Assembly: GCF_017302985.1 (NCBI RefSeq)
Contig: NZ_JAFIMU010000007.1
Span: forward strand, 2,108,001-2,172,000
DNA length: 64,000 bases
Direction of reading: 5' to 3'
DNA from: Corallococcus macrosporus
GTDB lineage: Bacteria; Myxococcota; Myxococcia; Myxococcales; Myxococcaceae
Numbering within the stretch: position 1 is the stretch's first letter; every line of letters begins with the position of its first letter. Position numbers and translations under genes: made by a program. The notes under the pieces are model-generated. The model did not search any database. It had not been told where the DNA came from and saw only the letters and a list, made by a program, of their open reading frames with translations. Shown here piece by piece: positions 32,806 to 41,634 of this stretch.

Positions 32806-33348
32806 CTACCAGCGCATCCGGTACGTCGAGGAAGTGTCTTCGCGCGCTTCCACCACGGTGATGAGCCCCTTCACGCCGGTGGTCAGCGTGCCGAAGTGGC
32901 ACAGGGCGCCGATGAACTCCGGGTGCGCGCCGCCCTCGCTCACCTTCAACCGGTAGTCCGTGGGCGCCAGCCGCTCCACGTCCACCCGCAGGTAGTTGCT
33001 GCCGGAGGCCATGTTGCGCGCGGTGCGCTCCAGCGTGCGCGCCGGGCCCAGCATCTTGAGCACGCCTTGCAGCGCGCGGCCCAGGCGGGTGGAGAAGTAG
33101 GCGGTGACGAACCGCTGCCCCAACTGCCAGTGCGCCTGCGAGGGAGACAGGTAGGGAAAGAGCTCCGCCGCGCCCAGCAGCAGCAGCTGGTGCCACTGCT
33201 CCTTGGTGTAGGCGGGCGCCAGCTTCGCGTCCAGGTCCAGCCCCACGGCCTTGAACCGCTCGCGGAGCGGGCCCTCCAGGTGCCCTTCCAGGACGGAGAG
33301 CAGGCCTTCGACGGTGTGGCCGAACACGACCTTTTCCGGGGGACGCAC
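32806..33348 (-). CDS. DUF2378 (TIGR02265) family protein, copy 3
   Basis: This third 180-aa paralogue has VVFGHTVEGLL, ARTLERTARNMASGSNYLRV and TYRMRW. The GTG at 33348 is preferred to the ATG at 33390 by the same alignment argument as for copy 2; a GGAGAGGGG stretch lies nine bases upstream. It is likely a tandem duplicate of copy 2. Function is unknown; the family is expanded in myxobacteria and rare outside them. Confidence 0.88.
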   Translation of the reverse strand: MRPPEKVVFGHTVEGLLSVLEGHLEGPLRERFKAVGLDLDAKLAPAYTKEQWHQLLLLGAAELFPYLSPSQAHWQLGQRFVTAYFSTRLGRALQGVLKMLGPARTLERTARNMASGSNYLRVDVERLAPTDYRLKVSEGGAHPEFIGALCHFGTLTTGVKGLITVVEAREDTSSTYRMRW

Positions 33349-33391
33349 GATGGGAAGCCCCTCTCCACGGCGCGGGGATGCGTCCTCCATC

Positions 33392-33418
33392 GCTAAACGT
33401 GATTGGACCCGGGAACAA
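33392..33418 (-). promoter_or_regulatory. Shared promoter-like element, DUF2378 copy 3
   Basis: TTGTTC (33418-33413) is followed after 14 bases by GTTTAGC on the minus strand, the same arrangement as in copies 1 and 2. It lies about 45 bases upstream of the GTG start. Confidence 0.5.
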
Positions 33419-33512
33419 CCCACCCCTCCCTTCGTGCAGCGGGATTTCCACCAGCGGACGAAGCAACTTCATGAACCCCGTGGACGGCGCCATCCATGGC
33501 TTCATCCCGCGC

Positions 33513-34277
33513 ATGTTGCTCAAGGCGTGTCTCAACGGAGCCCGCGCGGCGGCGGATCATCCCCGGCTGCCCGTCACCCCGGAAGCGCTCGCGCGCGACG
33601 CCGCCGCCTGCCACGCCGCGGGTGCGGGCGCGTTCCACGTGCACCCGCGCGCCGCGCACGGCGGTGAGTCCCTGGACGCGGCGGACATCGGCGTGACGGT
33701 GTCCGCCTTGCGCCACGCCTGTCCGGGGGGGCCGGTGGGCGTCAGCACCGGCGCGTGGATCCTCCCGGACGTGACGGCCCGCCACGCGCGCGTCGCCAGC
33801 TGGAAGGCGCTGTCCGCCAACACGCGGCCCGACTTCGCCTCCGTCAACCTGTCCGAGCCCGGCTGGGAGTCCATCGCGGACGCGCTGCTCGACGCGGGCA
33901 TCGGCGTGGAGGCGGGCGTGTGGTTCCCGGAGGACGTCCCCCGGCTCGTGGCGTGGCCGCGCGCGGGGCGGTGCCTGCGCATCCTCGTGGAGACGCAGTC
34001 CTCCCAGCCGCAGGCCGCGTGCCGGGAGGCCCAGGTGCTGGTGGACCTGCTGCGCGCCACGGGCCTTCAGCGGCCCCTGCTCGTGCACGGCTCCGAGGGC
34101 GGCGCGTGGCCCGTGCTCGATTGGGCCCTGCGCCACGGCTTCGATGCGCGCATTGGACTGGAGGACACGCTCACGCTCCCAGACGGCCGGCCCGCGGAGG
34201 ACAAAGCCGCGCTGGTGCGCGGGGCCCCCAGGCCGCGCGCGGGGGCTGATCATCTCCCGAGCCCCATCGCAGGGTGA
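33513..34277 (+). CDS. BKACE-family enzyme (DUF849, beta-keto acid cleavage)
   Basis: The 254-aa protein has the DUF849 pattern: KACLNGARAAADHPRLPVTPEALARDA near the start, a metal-binding HVHPRA segment and a TIM-barrel series of strands. Known members use zinc to split 3-keto acids with acetyl-CoA, as in lysine fermentation. The member here is shorter than the 300 residues typical of Kce and its substrate cannot be inferred. The ATG at 33513 matches the family N-terminus; an ATG at 33471 would add 14 residues. The SDR gene follows after 19 bases. Confidence 0.8.
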   Translation: MLLKACLNGARAAADHPRLPVTPEALARDAAACHAAGAGAFHVHPRAAHGGESLDAADIGVTVSALRHACPGGPVGVSTGAWILPDVTARHARVASWKALSANTRPDFASVNLSEPGWESIADALLDAGIGVEAGVWFPEDVPRLVAWPRAGRCLRILVETQSSQPQAACREAQVLVDLLRATGLQRPLLVHGSEGGAWPVLDWALRHGFDARIGLEDTLTLPDGRPAEDKAALVRGAPRPRAGADHLPSPIAG

Positions 34278-34296
34278 TTCCTATGATGGAAGCACC

Positions 34297-35133
34297 ATGC
34301 ACGTGCCATCAGGAGCAGTCGGATCCCCTCCAACATCGTGGGCGCTCATCCTCGGGGCGTCCTCCGGCTCGGGCGCGGCCATCGCGGAGGCCGTCGCTCG
34401 CAGGCCGGGCCTGAACGTCTTCGGCGTGCACCGGGGGCGCTACGCGGACACCGCGCGGGAGCTGGAGTCCCGCGTGCGTGCCCTGGGCCGGGACGTGCAC
34501 CTGCGGCAGGCGGATGCCTCCACGCCCGAAGCCGCCGAGGCCGGCGCGGACGAGCTGCTCCAGCGCGCGGGCCCTCGCAGCGTGAAGCTGTTCGTGCACG
34601 CCATCGCCGGCGCGTCCGCGGGCCACTTCCTCTCCGAGGGTCCGGATCAGCTGCACCCGCGCCGCATCCAGCGCACGTTCGACTGCATGGCGCACTCGTT
34701 CGTGTACTGGGCGCAGGCGCTGGTGAAGCGCGACCTGCTGGCCCCGGACGCGCGCCTGCTGGGCCTCCAGAACCCGCTGGACCAGACGCACCTGAACAAC
34801 ACCGGCCTCATCAGCGCAGCCAAGGCCGCGCTGGAGATGTACGTGCGCCACCTGGCCCTGGAGCTGGGGCCCAGGGGCCACCGCGTGAACCTGCTCAAGT
34901 TCGGCACCGTGATGACGCCCGCGCTGCGCCACGTCTACTCGCCGGAGGCGCTGGCCCGCCTGGAGGCGCGCCACGCGGCCATGAACCCCGCGGGGCGCAT
35001 GGGCACGCTGGAGGAGATGGCCCGCTTCGTCACCGTGCTCGTGGGCGACGACGCCGCGTGGTTCAACGGCGCCACCATCGACTTCACGGGCGGCATGACG
35101 CTGCGCCTGCTGGACCTGGTGCTCAACCCGTGA
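34297..35133 (+). CDS. Short-chain dehydrogenase/reductase with atypical active site
   Basis: The 278-aa protein has an SDR Rossmann start (LILGASSGSGAAIAEAV) and the helix AKAALEMYVRHLALELGPRGHRVN, with the catalytic Lys kept. The Tyr expected four residues before this Lys (classical SDR) or seven residues before it (FabI type) is absent; the positions hold Ile and Thr. It resembles enoyl-ACP reductases in overall layout. It may be inactive, use another residue, or bind cofactor only. TATGAT at 34282-34287 is a good -10 match just before the ATG. The end overlaps the methyltransferase gene by 11 bp. Confidence 0.8.
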   Translation: MHVPSGAVGSPPTSWALILGASSGSGAAIAEAVARRPGLNVFGVHRGRYADTARELESRVRALGRDVHLRQADASTPEAAEAGADELLQRAGPRSVKLFVHAIAGASAGHFLSEGPDQLHPRRIQRTFDCMAHSFVYWAQALVKRDLLAPDARLLGLQNPLDQTHLNNTGLISAAKAALEMYVRHLALELGPRGHRVNLLKFGTVMTPALRHVYSPEALARLEARHAAMNPAGRMGTLEEMARFVTVLVGDDAAWFNGATIDFTGGMTLRLLDLVLNP

Positions 35134-35989
35134 CGGCCGCCGGAACGCGGAACGTGAGGCAGTAGTAGAACGGTGACACCTGTTCCTCGATGACACCTTC
35201 TGCGCCCTGGGGCAGCAGCGCGCGGGGGCTCCTCGCCTCGCGCGTGTAGAACGTGAGGGCGCGGAAGGCGGCGCGCTGGAAGAGCGACGGGCGCAGGCCC
35301 GAGTCCAGCTGCTCGTCCACCACCACCAGCGGCGTTCCGGGCATGGCCACGCGCGCCATCTCCCGCAGCGCCACCGCGGGCTGCCGGTAGCCGCCAATCC
35401 CTCCCACGTGGAAGACGCGGTCGAACGTCGCGTCGCGGAACGGGAGCGAGTGCGCGTCCGCCACCAGGAGCCGCGTGTCCTTCACGCCCCGGCCCTTGCG
35501 CAGGCGCTTCTCGCACTGGGCCAGCATGCCGGTGCTCAGGTCCAGGCCCCACACCTCCACGGGCAGGCCCGGCGGCAGCGAGCCCCGGATGCGCGGCAGG
35601 TTCGCGCCCGCGCCCACGCCCACCTCCAGCACGCGCACGGGCTGCCCGTCGTCGCGGGGCTTCAGCGCGCCCAGCTCCAGCCGGCGCATGTACCCATCGC
35701 GCATGCGCGACTCGGAGACGGACTGGAACAGCGGCGTGAGCACCGCCGTCAGCGGGTCGTGCAGCGCGGGCAGTCCATCGTAGATGTGGCGCATCAGGCG
35801 GTCCGTGCCCTGCACCCGGTCCTCGCGGTACAGCCGCGCGAGCCCGTCCGCCACCTCCCACGTCTCGCCGCAGCCGCCGCAGAGCAGCCGTCCCTCGTCC
35901 AGCCGGCCGTCCTCGCTCTGCCCGTGCCACACCAGCTGGCCCCGGCAGTCCGGGCACGCCAGCAACGTCACGTCCCGCTCCCACATCAT
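35123..35989 (-). CDS. SAM-dependent methyltransferase with N-terminal zinc ribbon
   Basis: The 288-aa protein starts with a Trm112-like zinc ribbon (CPDC and CGGC pairs) and continues with a class I methyltransferase domain: LEVGVGAGANLPRI for SAM binding, an acidic WGLDLS strand end and DAHSLPFRDATFDRVF. The methyl acceptor is unknown; the family includes small-molecule and lipid methylases. It starts seven bases after the stop of the large kinase gene on the same strand, so they are likely co-transcribed. An ATG one codon later (35986) is equally good. Confidence 0.88.
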   Translation of the reverse strand: MMWERDVTLLACPDCRGQLVWHGQSEDGRLDEGRLLCGGCGETWEVADGLARLYREDRVQGTDRLMRHIYDGLPALHDPLTAVLTPLFQSVSESRMRDGYMRRLELGALKPRDDGQPVRVLEVGVGAGANLPRIRGSLPPGLPVEVWGLDLSTGMLAQCEKRLRKGRGVKDTRLLVADAHSLPFRDATFDRVFHVGGIGGYRQPAVALREMARVAMPGTPLVVVDEQLDSGLRPSLFQRAAFRALTFYTREARSPRALLPQGAEGVIEEQVSPFYYCLTFRVPAAVTG

Positions 35990-35996
35990 CGCTTCG

Positions 35997-38900
35997 TCAC
36001 CCTGCCGTCCCCTGTTCGGCCAGGGCCCGCGCCAGGTCCTCGCGCGCCCCCAGCCGGGTGAAGTCCTCCACCGCCCGCCGCAGCAGCCCCGCGCGCTCCG
36101 GGTCCTCCGGGGGCAGGTGCCGCGCCCACTCCAGCCGCGCGTGCGCCGCCTCGTAGGGCATGCCCCGCGTCTCCGACACGGCGATGCAGCGCTGCCACGC
36201 GCGCAGCGCCTTGGGGTGCTTGCCCGCGAGCCACGCCTCGCAGCCGCGCCACAGCCACGCGGCAGGCTCGCCGAAGGGGAACACCCGCGCGAAGTCCTCC
36301 ACCGCCCGGAGCGCCGTCCGCGCGCTGTGCGTGAGCGCCTGCAGGCCCGGCCCGGGCGTCTCGCGCGCCCACAGCGTGAGCAGCACCTCCGCCACCGCCG
36401 TCGCCCCGAAGTAGACGAAGTGCGCCACCGGCTTGCCCGCCGACAGCCGCACCAGCGCCTTCTCCGCCGCCGCGCGAGCGCCCGCCGTGTCGCCCTCGCG
36501 CAGGCACAGCAGCGCGAGCGTGCCGTCCACGATGATGCGGTCGGTGGCGCCGCCGTGCGCCTCCGTCCACGCGAGCGCCGGCTCCAGCGCCGCGCGGGCG
36601 CGTGCGTGCTCGCCCAGCCGCAGCAGCATGTAGGCCCGGTAGTGCTGGGCCCAGTGCCGCGTCTGCTCCGAGCCCCGGCGCACCGCGGACGCCTCCAGCC
36701 AGTCCATCAGCGGCAGGCCCCGCGCGAACTGGCCCCGGTACATGGCGGACACGGTGAGCAGCGCGCGGCACTCCTCCGCCAGCCGCAGGTCCCCCAGCGA
36801 GTCCACGATGGCCGTCGCCCGCGCCAGCCAGGTCTCCACGTCCTGCCAGCGCGCCTGGTACACCGCGCACACCGCGTTGCGGTTGAGCACGTAGGCCAGG
36901 TCCACCGGGCGGCCCACGCGCTCCGCCACGTCCTGCGCCCGCTTTACCCACGCGTCCGCCACGCGGTGCACCGGCACCGTGCCCGCCACCACCGCCATCA
37001 CCGTGTAGCCGCGCGCCAGCTCCGGCGTGGGCCCCGCGGGCTCGCACAGGTTGAGCATGCGCAGGCCGCTCCAGAGCACCGGCACCGCTTCCTGCGCGTA
37101 GATGAACGCGTCCGTCAGCCGCATGAGCAGCCGGCCCGCCACGCGCCGCGCCTCGCGACGCCGCGTGGAGTCATCCACGTACGCGTCCGGCCGGGCGCTC
37201 TGCGCGAGCCGCGACAGCACCTGCCCCAGCGTGCCCAGCACCCACGCCACGCGCGACGTGGGCACCCGCCAGCCGAAGTGCGCGAGCGCGGCCTCCGCGT
37301 GTCCCCGGAAGGCCTCCAGGTCACCCAACTGGAAGCGGGCCTCCGCCAGCAGCGCCTCCACGCGGCCCTGCTCCAGCGGCGTGGCCCGGGGCGCGACCGT
37401 CAGCGCCCGCGTGAGCAGCGGCAGCGCTTCCCGGCACGCGCCCACCGCCAGCGCCTCCTCGCCAGCGATCCGCGCGTGGTGCGCCTCGCGAGCGCGCTCC
37501 CCGGCCTGCCCCCAGTGATACGACAGCGCCGCCGCGTGGCCCGTGGGGTGCGCCGCCTCCAGCGCCTCCGCCACGCGCCGGTGGAGGGCGGGCCGCGCCG
37601 CCGGGGACAGGTCCTCCAGCAGCCGCTCCCGCAGCTTGTCGTGCGCGAAGCGCCAGCGGCCGTCGCCCACGTCCAGCACCGCCGCCGCCGCGCAGTCGGT
37701 GAGCCACGCCTCCACGTCCACGTCGGGCGCGGCGCGCTCCAGCACCGCCAGGTCCAGCTCCCGGCCCAGCAGCGCCGCCAGGTCCAGCAGCCCCCGCGCC
37801 TCCTTCGGCACCTTCTCCAGGCGGCGCTGCACCAGCGCGCGCATGCCGCCCGCCCACACGCGCTGGGGCAGCTCGACGGCACCCAGCCGGTCCAGACCTC
37901 CCGCGTCCTCCGCCAGCGCGCGCACCACCTCCACGAGGAGGAAGGGGTTGCCCTCGGACTCGCGGCGCAGCAGCTCCACCACGTCGGGCCGGCGGCCGAT
38001 GGCGCCCAGCATGGACTCTCCCAGCTGGGCGATCTCCTCCGAGTTCAGCCGGTGCAGCCGCAGCATGCGGGCGCCGGACAGGCGCTCGGGGAGCTGCGGG
38101 GACTCGTCGTCGCGGAAGCTGGCCAGCAGGAGCAGCGGCAGCCCCGCCGCCCTCGCCGCGAGCTGCGCGAGCAGTTGGAGGGATTCCGCGTGCGCCTGGT
38201 GCAGGTCCTCCAGGATGACCACGGTGGGCTGCGCCAGCCGGGCGAAGAGGTCCTCCACCGTCTGGTGCAGGCGCAGCTGCGCCATGTCCGCGTCCAGCTC
38301 CGGGGCGGCGGGCACCTCGCGGCCCAGCAGCGACTCCAGGTCCGGCACCAGCGGCCGGAGCACGCGCGCCTCGCGGTCGGACAGCTCCGTGAGCATGGGC
38401 AGCCAGCGCAGCACCGCGCGCCACTCCTGGTACGGCACGCCGCCGGTGTCCACCGCCTGGCCGCGCAGCACCACCGCGCCGCGCACCAGCGCCAGCGAGC
38501 GCACCTCCTCCAGGAGGCGCGACTTGCCCACGCCGCTCTCCCCGCCGATGAGCCACGCGGCGCCCTGCCCCGCGAGCGCCGCGTCGAGCACGTCCGTCAG
38601 GTGCTCGCGCTCCTTCACGCGGCCCACGAAGCGCGCGGACTGGAGGAAGCTCTCGCGCGTGGCGGCGGACTCGGCGGGCCGGGGCTGACCCACGGCGGCG
38701 CACAGCGCGGCGATGACGGCCTCCGCGTCGCGCGGCCTGCGGTGGGCCTCCGGCGCCACCAGTTGCTCCAGCAGGGCCTTGAGCTCGGGCGGGAAGCCCG
38801 GCGTCGCGAACACCTGGCCCGCGTGCGGCAGCCGGCCGAAGAACATCTGGCACGCCATGGCGCCGAAGCCGAACAGGTCCGTCAGCTCCGAAGGGGGCTG

Positions 38901-39545
38901 GTCCTCGAAGAGCTCCGGGGCCAGGTAGCCCGGCGTGCCCGCGGGCTGCGCGCGACGGCCCTGCTGGTCTCGGCCCACGGCCAGGCCGAAGTCCAGCACC
39001 TTCACCTGGCCGCGCACCACCAGCACGTTCCCGGGCTTGAGGTCGCGGTGGATGATGCCGCGCCGGTGCAGGTACGCGAGCGCCTGGAGCGTCTGGATGA
39101 GCAGCCCCACCTGCGTCATCAGGGGCGCGTCCGAGCCCGCCTCCACCAGCGTGCGCGCGTCCTCCAGGAGGTCCATGGCCAGGTAGGGCCGGCCCTCCGC
39201 GTCGAACCCGTAGTCGAGCACGCGGATGACGTTCGGGTGGCGCAGCGACACCAGCGTCTGGAACTCATGGGCCAAGGACAGCGCCATGCCCTGCGTGGCG
39301 AAGGCGGAAGGGGTGCCCCGGCCCGGGCGCCGCGCCAGGTCCGCCACCGTGCGGTGCAGCCGCTTGAGCGCCACCAGACCGGACAGCCCGTCCTGCGCGC
39401 GCCACACGGTTCCCGCGCCCCCGCGCCCCAGCAGGTCGAGGACGCGGTAGCGGCGCCCCACGACCTCCGGATCCGTGCCCGGAGACGTGTCGGCGTCCGG
39501 AACGTCCGTCCGGAGGGAAGTCTGACAGGAAGGGGGGTGAGACAT
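35997..39545 (-). CDS. Giant Ser/Thr kinase fused to AAA ATPase and TPR-like domain
   Basis: In this 1182-aa protein residues 30-290 are a Hanks kinase (Lys61, HRD at 166-168, Asn173, DFG at 185-187). A predicted AAA/STAND ATPase follows, with Walker A GESGVGKS at 335-342 and a VVILEDLHQAH Walker B. The last 500 residues are helical repeats typical of TPR-type partner-binding regions. This PknK/SpkC-like layout integrates signals through the ATPase and passes them on by phosphorylation. Only the kinase targets are missing from the picture. The ATG at 39545 has a GGGGAG-type site upstream. Confidence 0.93.
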   Translation of the reverse strand: MSHPPSCQTSLRTDVPDADTSPGTDPEVVGRRYRVLDLLGRGGAGTVWRAQDGLSGLVALKRLHRTVADLARRPGRGTPSAFATQGMALSLAHEFQTLVSLRHPNVIRVLDYGFDAEGRPYLAMDLLEDARTLVEAGSDAPLMTQVGLLIQTLQALAYLHRRGIIHRDLKPGNVLVVRGQVKVLDFGLAVGRDQQGRRAQPAGTPGYLAPELFEDQPPSELTDLFGFGAMACQMFFGRLPHAGQVFATPGFPPELKALLEQLVAPEAHRRPRDAEAVIAALCAAVGQPRPAESAATRESFLQSARFVGRVKEREHLTDVLDAALAGQGAAWLIGGESGVGKSRLLEEVRSLALVRGAVVLRGQAVDTGGVPYQEWRAVLRWLPMLTELSDREARVLRPLVPDLESLLGREVPAAPELDADMAQLRLHQTVEDLFARLAQPTVVILEDLHQAHAESLQLLAQLAARAAGLPLLLLASFRDDESPQLPERLSGARMLRLHRLNSEEIAQLGESMLGAIGRRPDVVELLRRESEGNPFLLVEVVRALAEDAGGLDRLGAVELPQRVWAGGMRALVQRRLEKVPKEARGLLDLAALLGRELDLAVLERAAPDVDVEAWLTDCAAAAVLDVGDGRWRFAHDKLRERLLEDLSPAARPALHRRVAEALEAAHPTGHAAALSYHWGQAGERAREAHHARIAGEEALAVGACREALPLLTRALTVAPRATPLEQGRVEALLAEARFQLGDLEAFRGHAEAALAHFGWRVPTSRVAWVLGTLGQVLSRLAQSARPDAYVDDSTRRREARRVAGRLLMRLTDAFIYAQEAVPVLWSGLRMLNLCEPAGPTPELARGYTVMAVVAGTVPVHRVADAWVKRAQDVAERVGRPVDLAYVLNRNAVCAVYQARWQDVETWLARATAIVDSLGDLRLAEECRALLTVSAMYRGQFARGLPLMDWLEASAVRRGSEQTRHWAQHYRAYMLLRLGEHARARAALEPALAWTEAHGGATDRIIVDGTLALLCLREGDTAGARAAAEKALVRLSAGKPVAHFVYFGATAVAEVLLTLWARETPGPGLQALTHSARTALRAVEDFARVFPFGEPAAWLWRGCEAWLAGKHPKALRAWQRCIAVSETRGMPYEAAHARLEWARHLPPEDPERAGLLRRAVEDFTRLGAREDLARALAEQGTAG

Positions 39546-39732
39546 GAGGGGGAGCCGCCCTGCCCGTAAGGATATCCCCCCTTCTCGTGCGGGAGGGGAT
39601 TGAATGTATCGGGGGGCAGGCGGAGCGGGAGGCGCTTCGGACCCTGGGGAGCAACCCGGCGGGCAGGGCCCGGCAGGGCTCCTTCCCTCTGGCGCGGTGA
39701 AACACCATTTCTGGAGACGGAGGAGGACACCG

Positions 39733-41163
39733 ATGGCGGGCTACGACTTCGACTTGTTCACGTTGGGCGCGGGGTCGGGCGGAGTGGCGGCCAGCCGGCG
39801 CGCGGGGGCCTCCGGGGCGAAGGTGGCCATCTGCGAGGAGGGGCGCGTGGGCGGCACGTGCGTCCTGCGCGGGTGCGTGCCCAAGAAGCTGCTCGTGTAC
39901 GCGGCGCACTACCGCTACGACTTCGAGGACGCGGCCGGCTACGGCTGGACGGCGGGCAGCCCCGCGCTGGACTGGAAGAAGCTCCAGGCGGTGAAGGCGA
40001 AGGAGCTGGACCGGCTGACGGGCATCTACGGGCGGCTGTTGCGCGACGCGGGCGTGACGCTGGTGGAGGGCCGGGGCCGGGTGGTGGACGCGCACACGGT
40101 GGAGGTCGCGGGCAAGCGCTACACGGCGGAGCGCATCCTGGTGGCCACGGGCGGGCGGCCCTACCTGCCGGAGGTGACGGGCATCGAGCACGCGCTCACG
40201 TCGGAGGAGGCGCTGGAGCTGCCCGCGCTACCGCGCCGGGTGGCGGTGGTGGGGGGCGGCTACATCGGCGTGGAGTTCGCGGGCATCTTCGCGGCGCTGG
40301 GCGTGAAGGTGACGATGTTGATCCGCGGCGACACGGTGCTGCGCGGCTTCGACAACGACATCCGCGCGGCGCTGACGCAGGAGATGCGCAAGAAGGGCAT
40401 CGACATCCGCCCGGAGACGTTCGTCCAGGACATCGAGAAGCGCGAGGACGGCACGCTCAGCCTGATGACGCGCACGGGGGACACGCTGGAGGTGGACGCG
40501 GTGCTGTACTCCACCGGCCGCGTGCCCAACACGAAGGGGCTGGGGTTGGAGGAAGCGGGCGTGAAGCTGGACGCGCGCGGGGCGGTGGTGGTGGACGCGC
40601 AGTCGCGCTCGTCGGTGGAGAGCATCTACGCGGTGGGGGACGTGACGGATCGGCTGAACCTCACGCCGGTGGCCATCGCGGAAGGCCGGGCGATGGTGGA
40701 GACGCTGTACCGGAACAACCCGGTGACGATGGACCACACGAACGTGCCGTCCGCGGTGTTCAGCCAGCCGCCGGTGGGCACGGTGGGGCTCACGGAGCGC
40801 GAGGCCATGGAGCTGCACGGCAAGGTGGACGTCTACGTCTCCAGCTTCCGGCCCATGAAGCACACGCTGACGGGGAGGGATGAGCGGTCGATGATGAAGG
40901 TGGTGGTGGAGCGGGGCACGGAGCGCGTGCTGGGCTTCCACATGGTGGGCGCGGACGCACCGGAGATCATCCAGGGGCTCGCGGTGGCGCTGAAGTGCGG
41001 CGTGACGAAGAAGCAGCTCGACGCCACGGTGGGCATCCACCCCACGGCGGCGGAGGAGTTCGTGACGTTGAGGGACAAGCGGCCGGATCCGTCGGAGAGC
41101 GCCACGCTGCTGGAGCTGGGCCGCGAGGTCGTGGCCACGCCGCCGGGAGATCAGCGCAAGTAG
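39733..41163 (+). CDS. gor: Glutathione-disulfide reductase
   Basis: This 476-aa FAD enzyme reduces oxidised glutathione with NADPH. It has the FAD-binding GAGSGGVAASRRA, the redox Cys pair C43-VLRG-C48 in GGTCVLRGCVPKK, the second Rossmann GGGYIGVEFAGIFAALG, Arg residues after it (MLIRGDTVLRGFD) that select NADPH over NADH, and the C-terminal catalytic GIHPTAAEE. The CVPKK variant and GFD segment are typical of gor rather than lpd. The ATG at 39733 has AGGAGG upstream. The stop touches the stop of the immunity gene on the other strand with no gap. Confidence 0.93.
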   Translation: MAGYDFDLFTLGAGSGGVAASRRAGASGAKVAICEEGRVGGTCVLRGCVPKKLLVYAAHYRYDFEDAAGYGWTAGSPALDWKKLQAVKAKELDRLTGIYGRLLRDAGVTLVEGRGRVVDAHTVEVAGKRYTAERILVATGGRPYLPEVTGIEHALTSEEALELPALPRRVAVVGGGYIGVEFAGIFAALGVKVTMLIRGDTVLRGFDNDIRAALTQEMRKKGIDIRPETFVQDIEKREDGTLSLMTRTGDTLEVDAVLYSTGRVPNTKGLGLEEAGVKLDARGAVVVDAQSRSSVESIYAVGDVTDRLNLTPVAIAEGRAMVETLYRNNPVTMDHTNVPSAVFSQPPVGTVGLTEREAMELHGKVDVYVSSFRPMKHTLTGRDERSMMKVVVERGTERVLGFHMVGADAPEIIQGLAVALKCGVTKKQLDATVGIHPTAAEEFVTLRDKRPDPSESATLLELGREVVATPPGDQRK

Positions 41164-41634
41164 TCAGGCCTCGTCGTCGGGGAGAAGCGTGCGGAGCAGC
41201 TCGTCGTCGGGACCGAGCGGGCGCCAGCCGGGGGGCGGCGGATGGGCGAGGAGTGCGTCGCTGGCCTGGCTGACCCGTTGCTCATGGGTGAAGGGAGTGA
41301 AACCGGACCAGGATCCGAGGACCAGGGCGACCTCCATGCGGGACTCATCATCCAGCACGGGCGGCCAGCCGTTGGGCAGCCCCTCGGACAGCTCACGGAC
41401 GAACTGACTGCGCACCAGCCGGGTGAGCCGGTGGGATTTTTCGGCCTCCTCGACCAGCCCCTGGAACACCTGCACTCCCGCGATGTCCCCCTTGCCCAGC
41501 GCGTTAGCCAGCTCGACCAACGTCGCCGTGGGACGTGCCTCCGCGAAGGCGGTCAGGGAGTCGTAACCCAACTCGCGGACCCGCTCATACATCCGCGCCG
41601 GCCAATTGCCACGCCAGGGATGATCTTCGTTCAT
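41164..41634 (-). CDS. Putative immunity protein for the SitA-like toxin
   Basis: The 156-aa acidic protein has no signal peptide and is predicted helical (ELGYDSLTAFAEA, VELANALGKGDI). It resembles no family that I can name. Its ATG overlaps the toxin stop (ATGA), and small acidic cytoplasmic proteins coupled in this way behind SitA-type toxins are their cognate immunity (SitI) proteins. The assignment rests on position only. Confidence 0.6.
   Translation of the reverse strand: MNEDHPWRGNWPARMYERVRELGYDSLTAFAEARPTATLVELANALGKGDIAGVQVFQGLVEEAEKSHRLTRLVRSQFVRELSEGLPNGWPPVLDDESRMEVALVLGSWSGFTPFTHEQRVSQASDALLAHPPPPGWRPLGPDDELLRTLLPDDEA

Noticed and set aside
35784-39569. 1261-codon plus-strand frame across the giant kinase
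   Set aside because: The translation is Arg/His/Leu/Gln-rich with no family signature. The minus strand has complete kinase and ATPase motifs. High G+C opens such frames.
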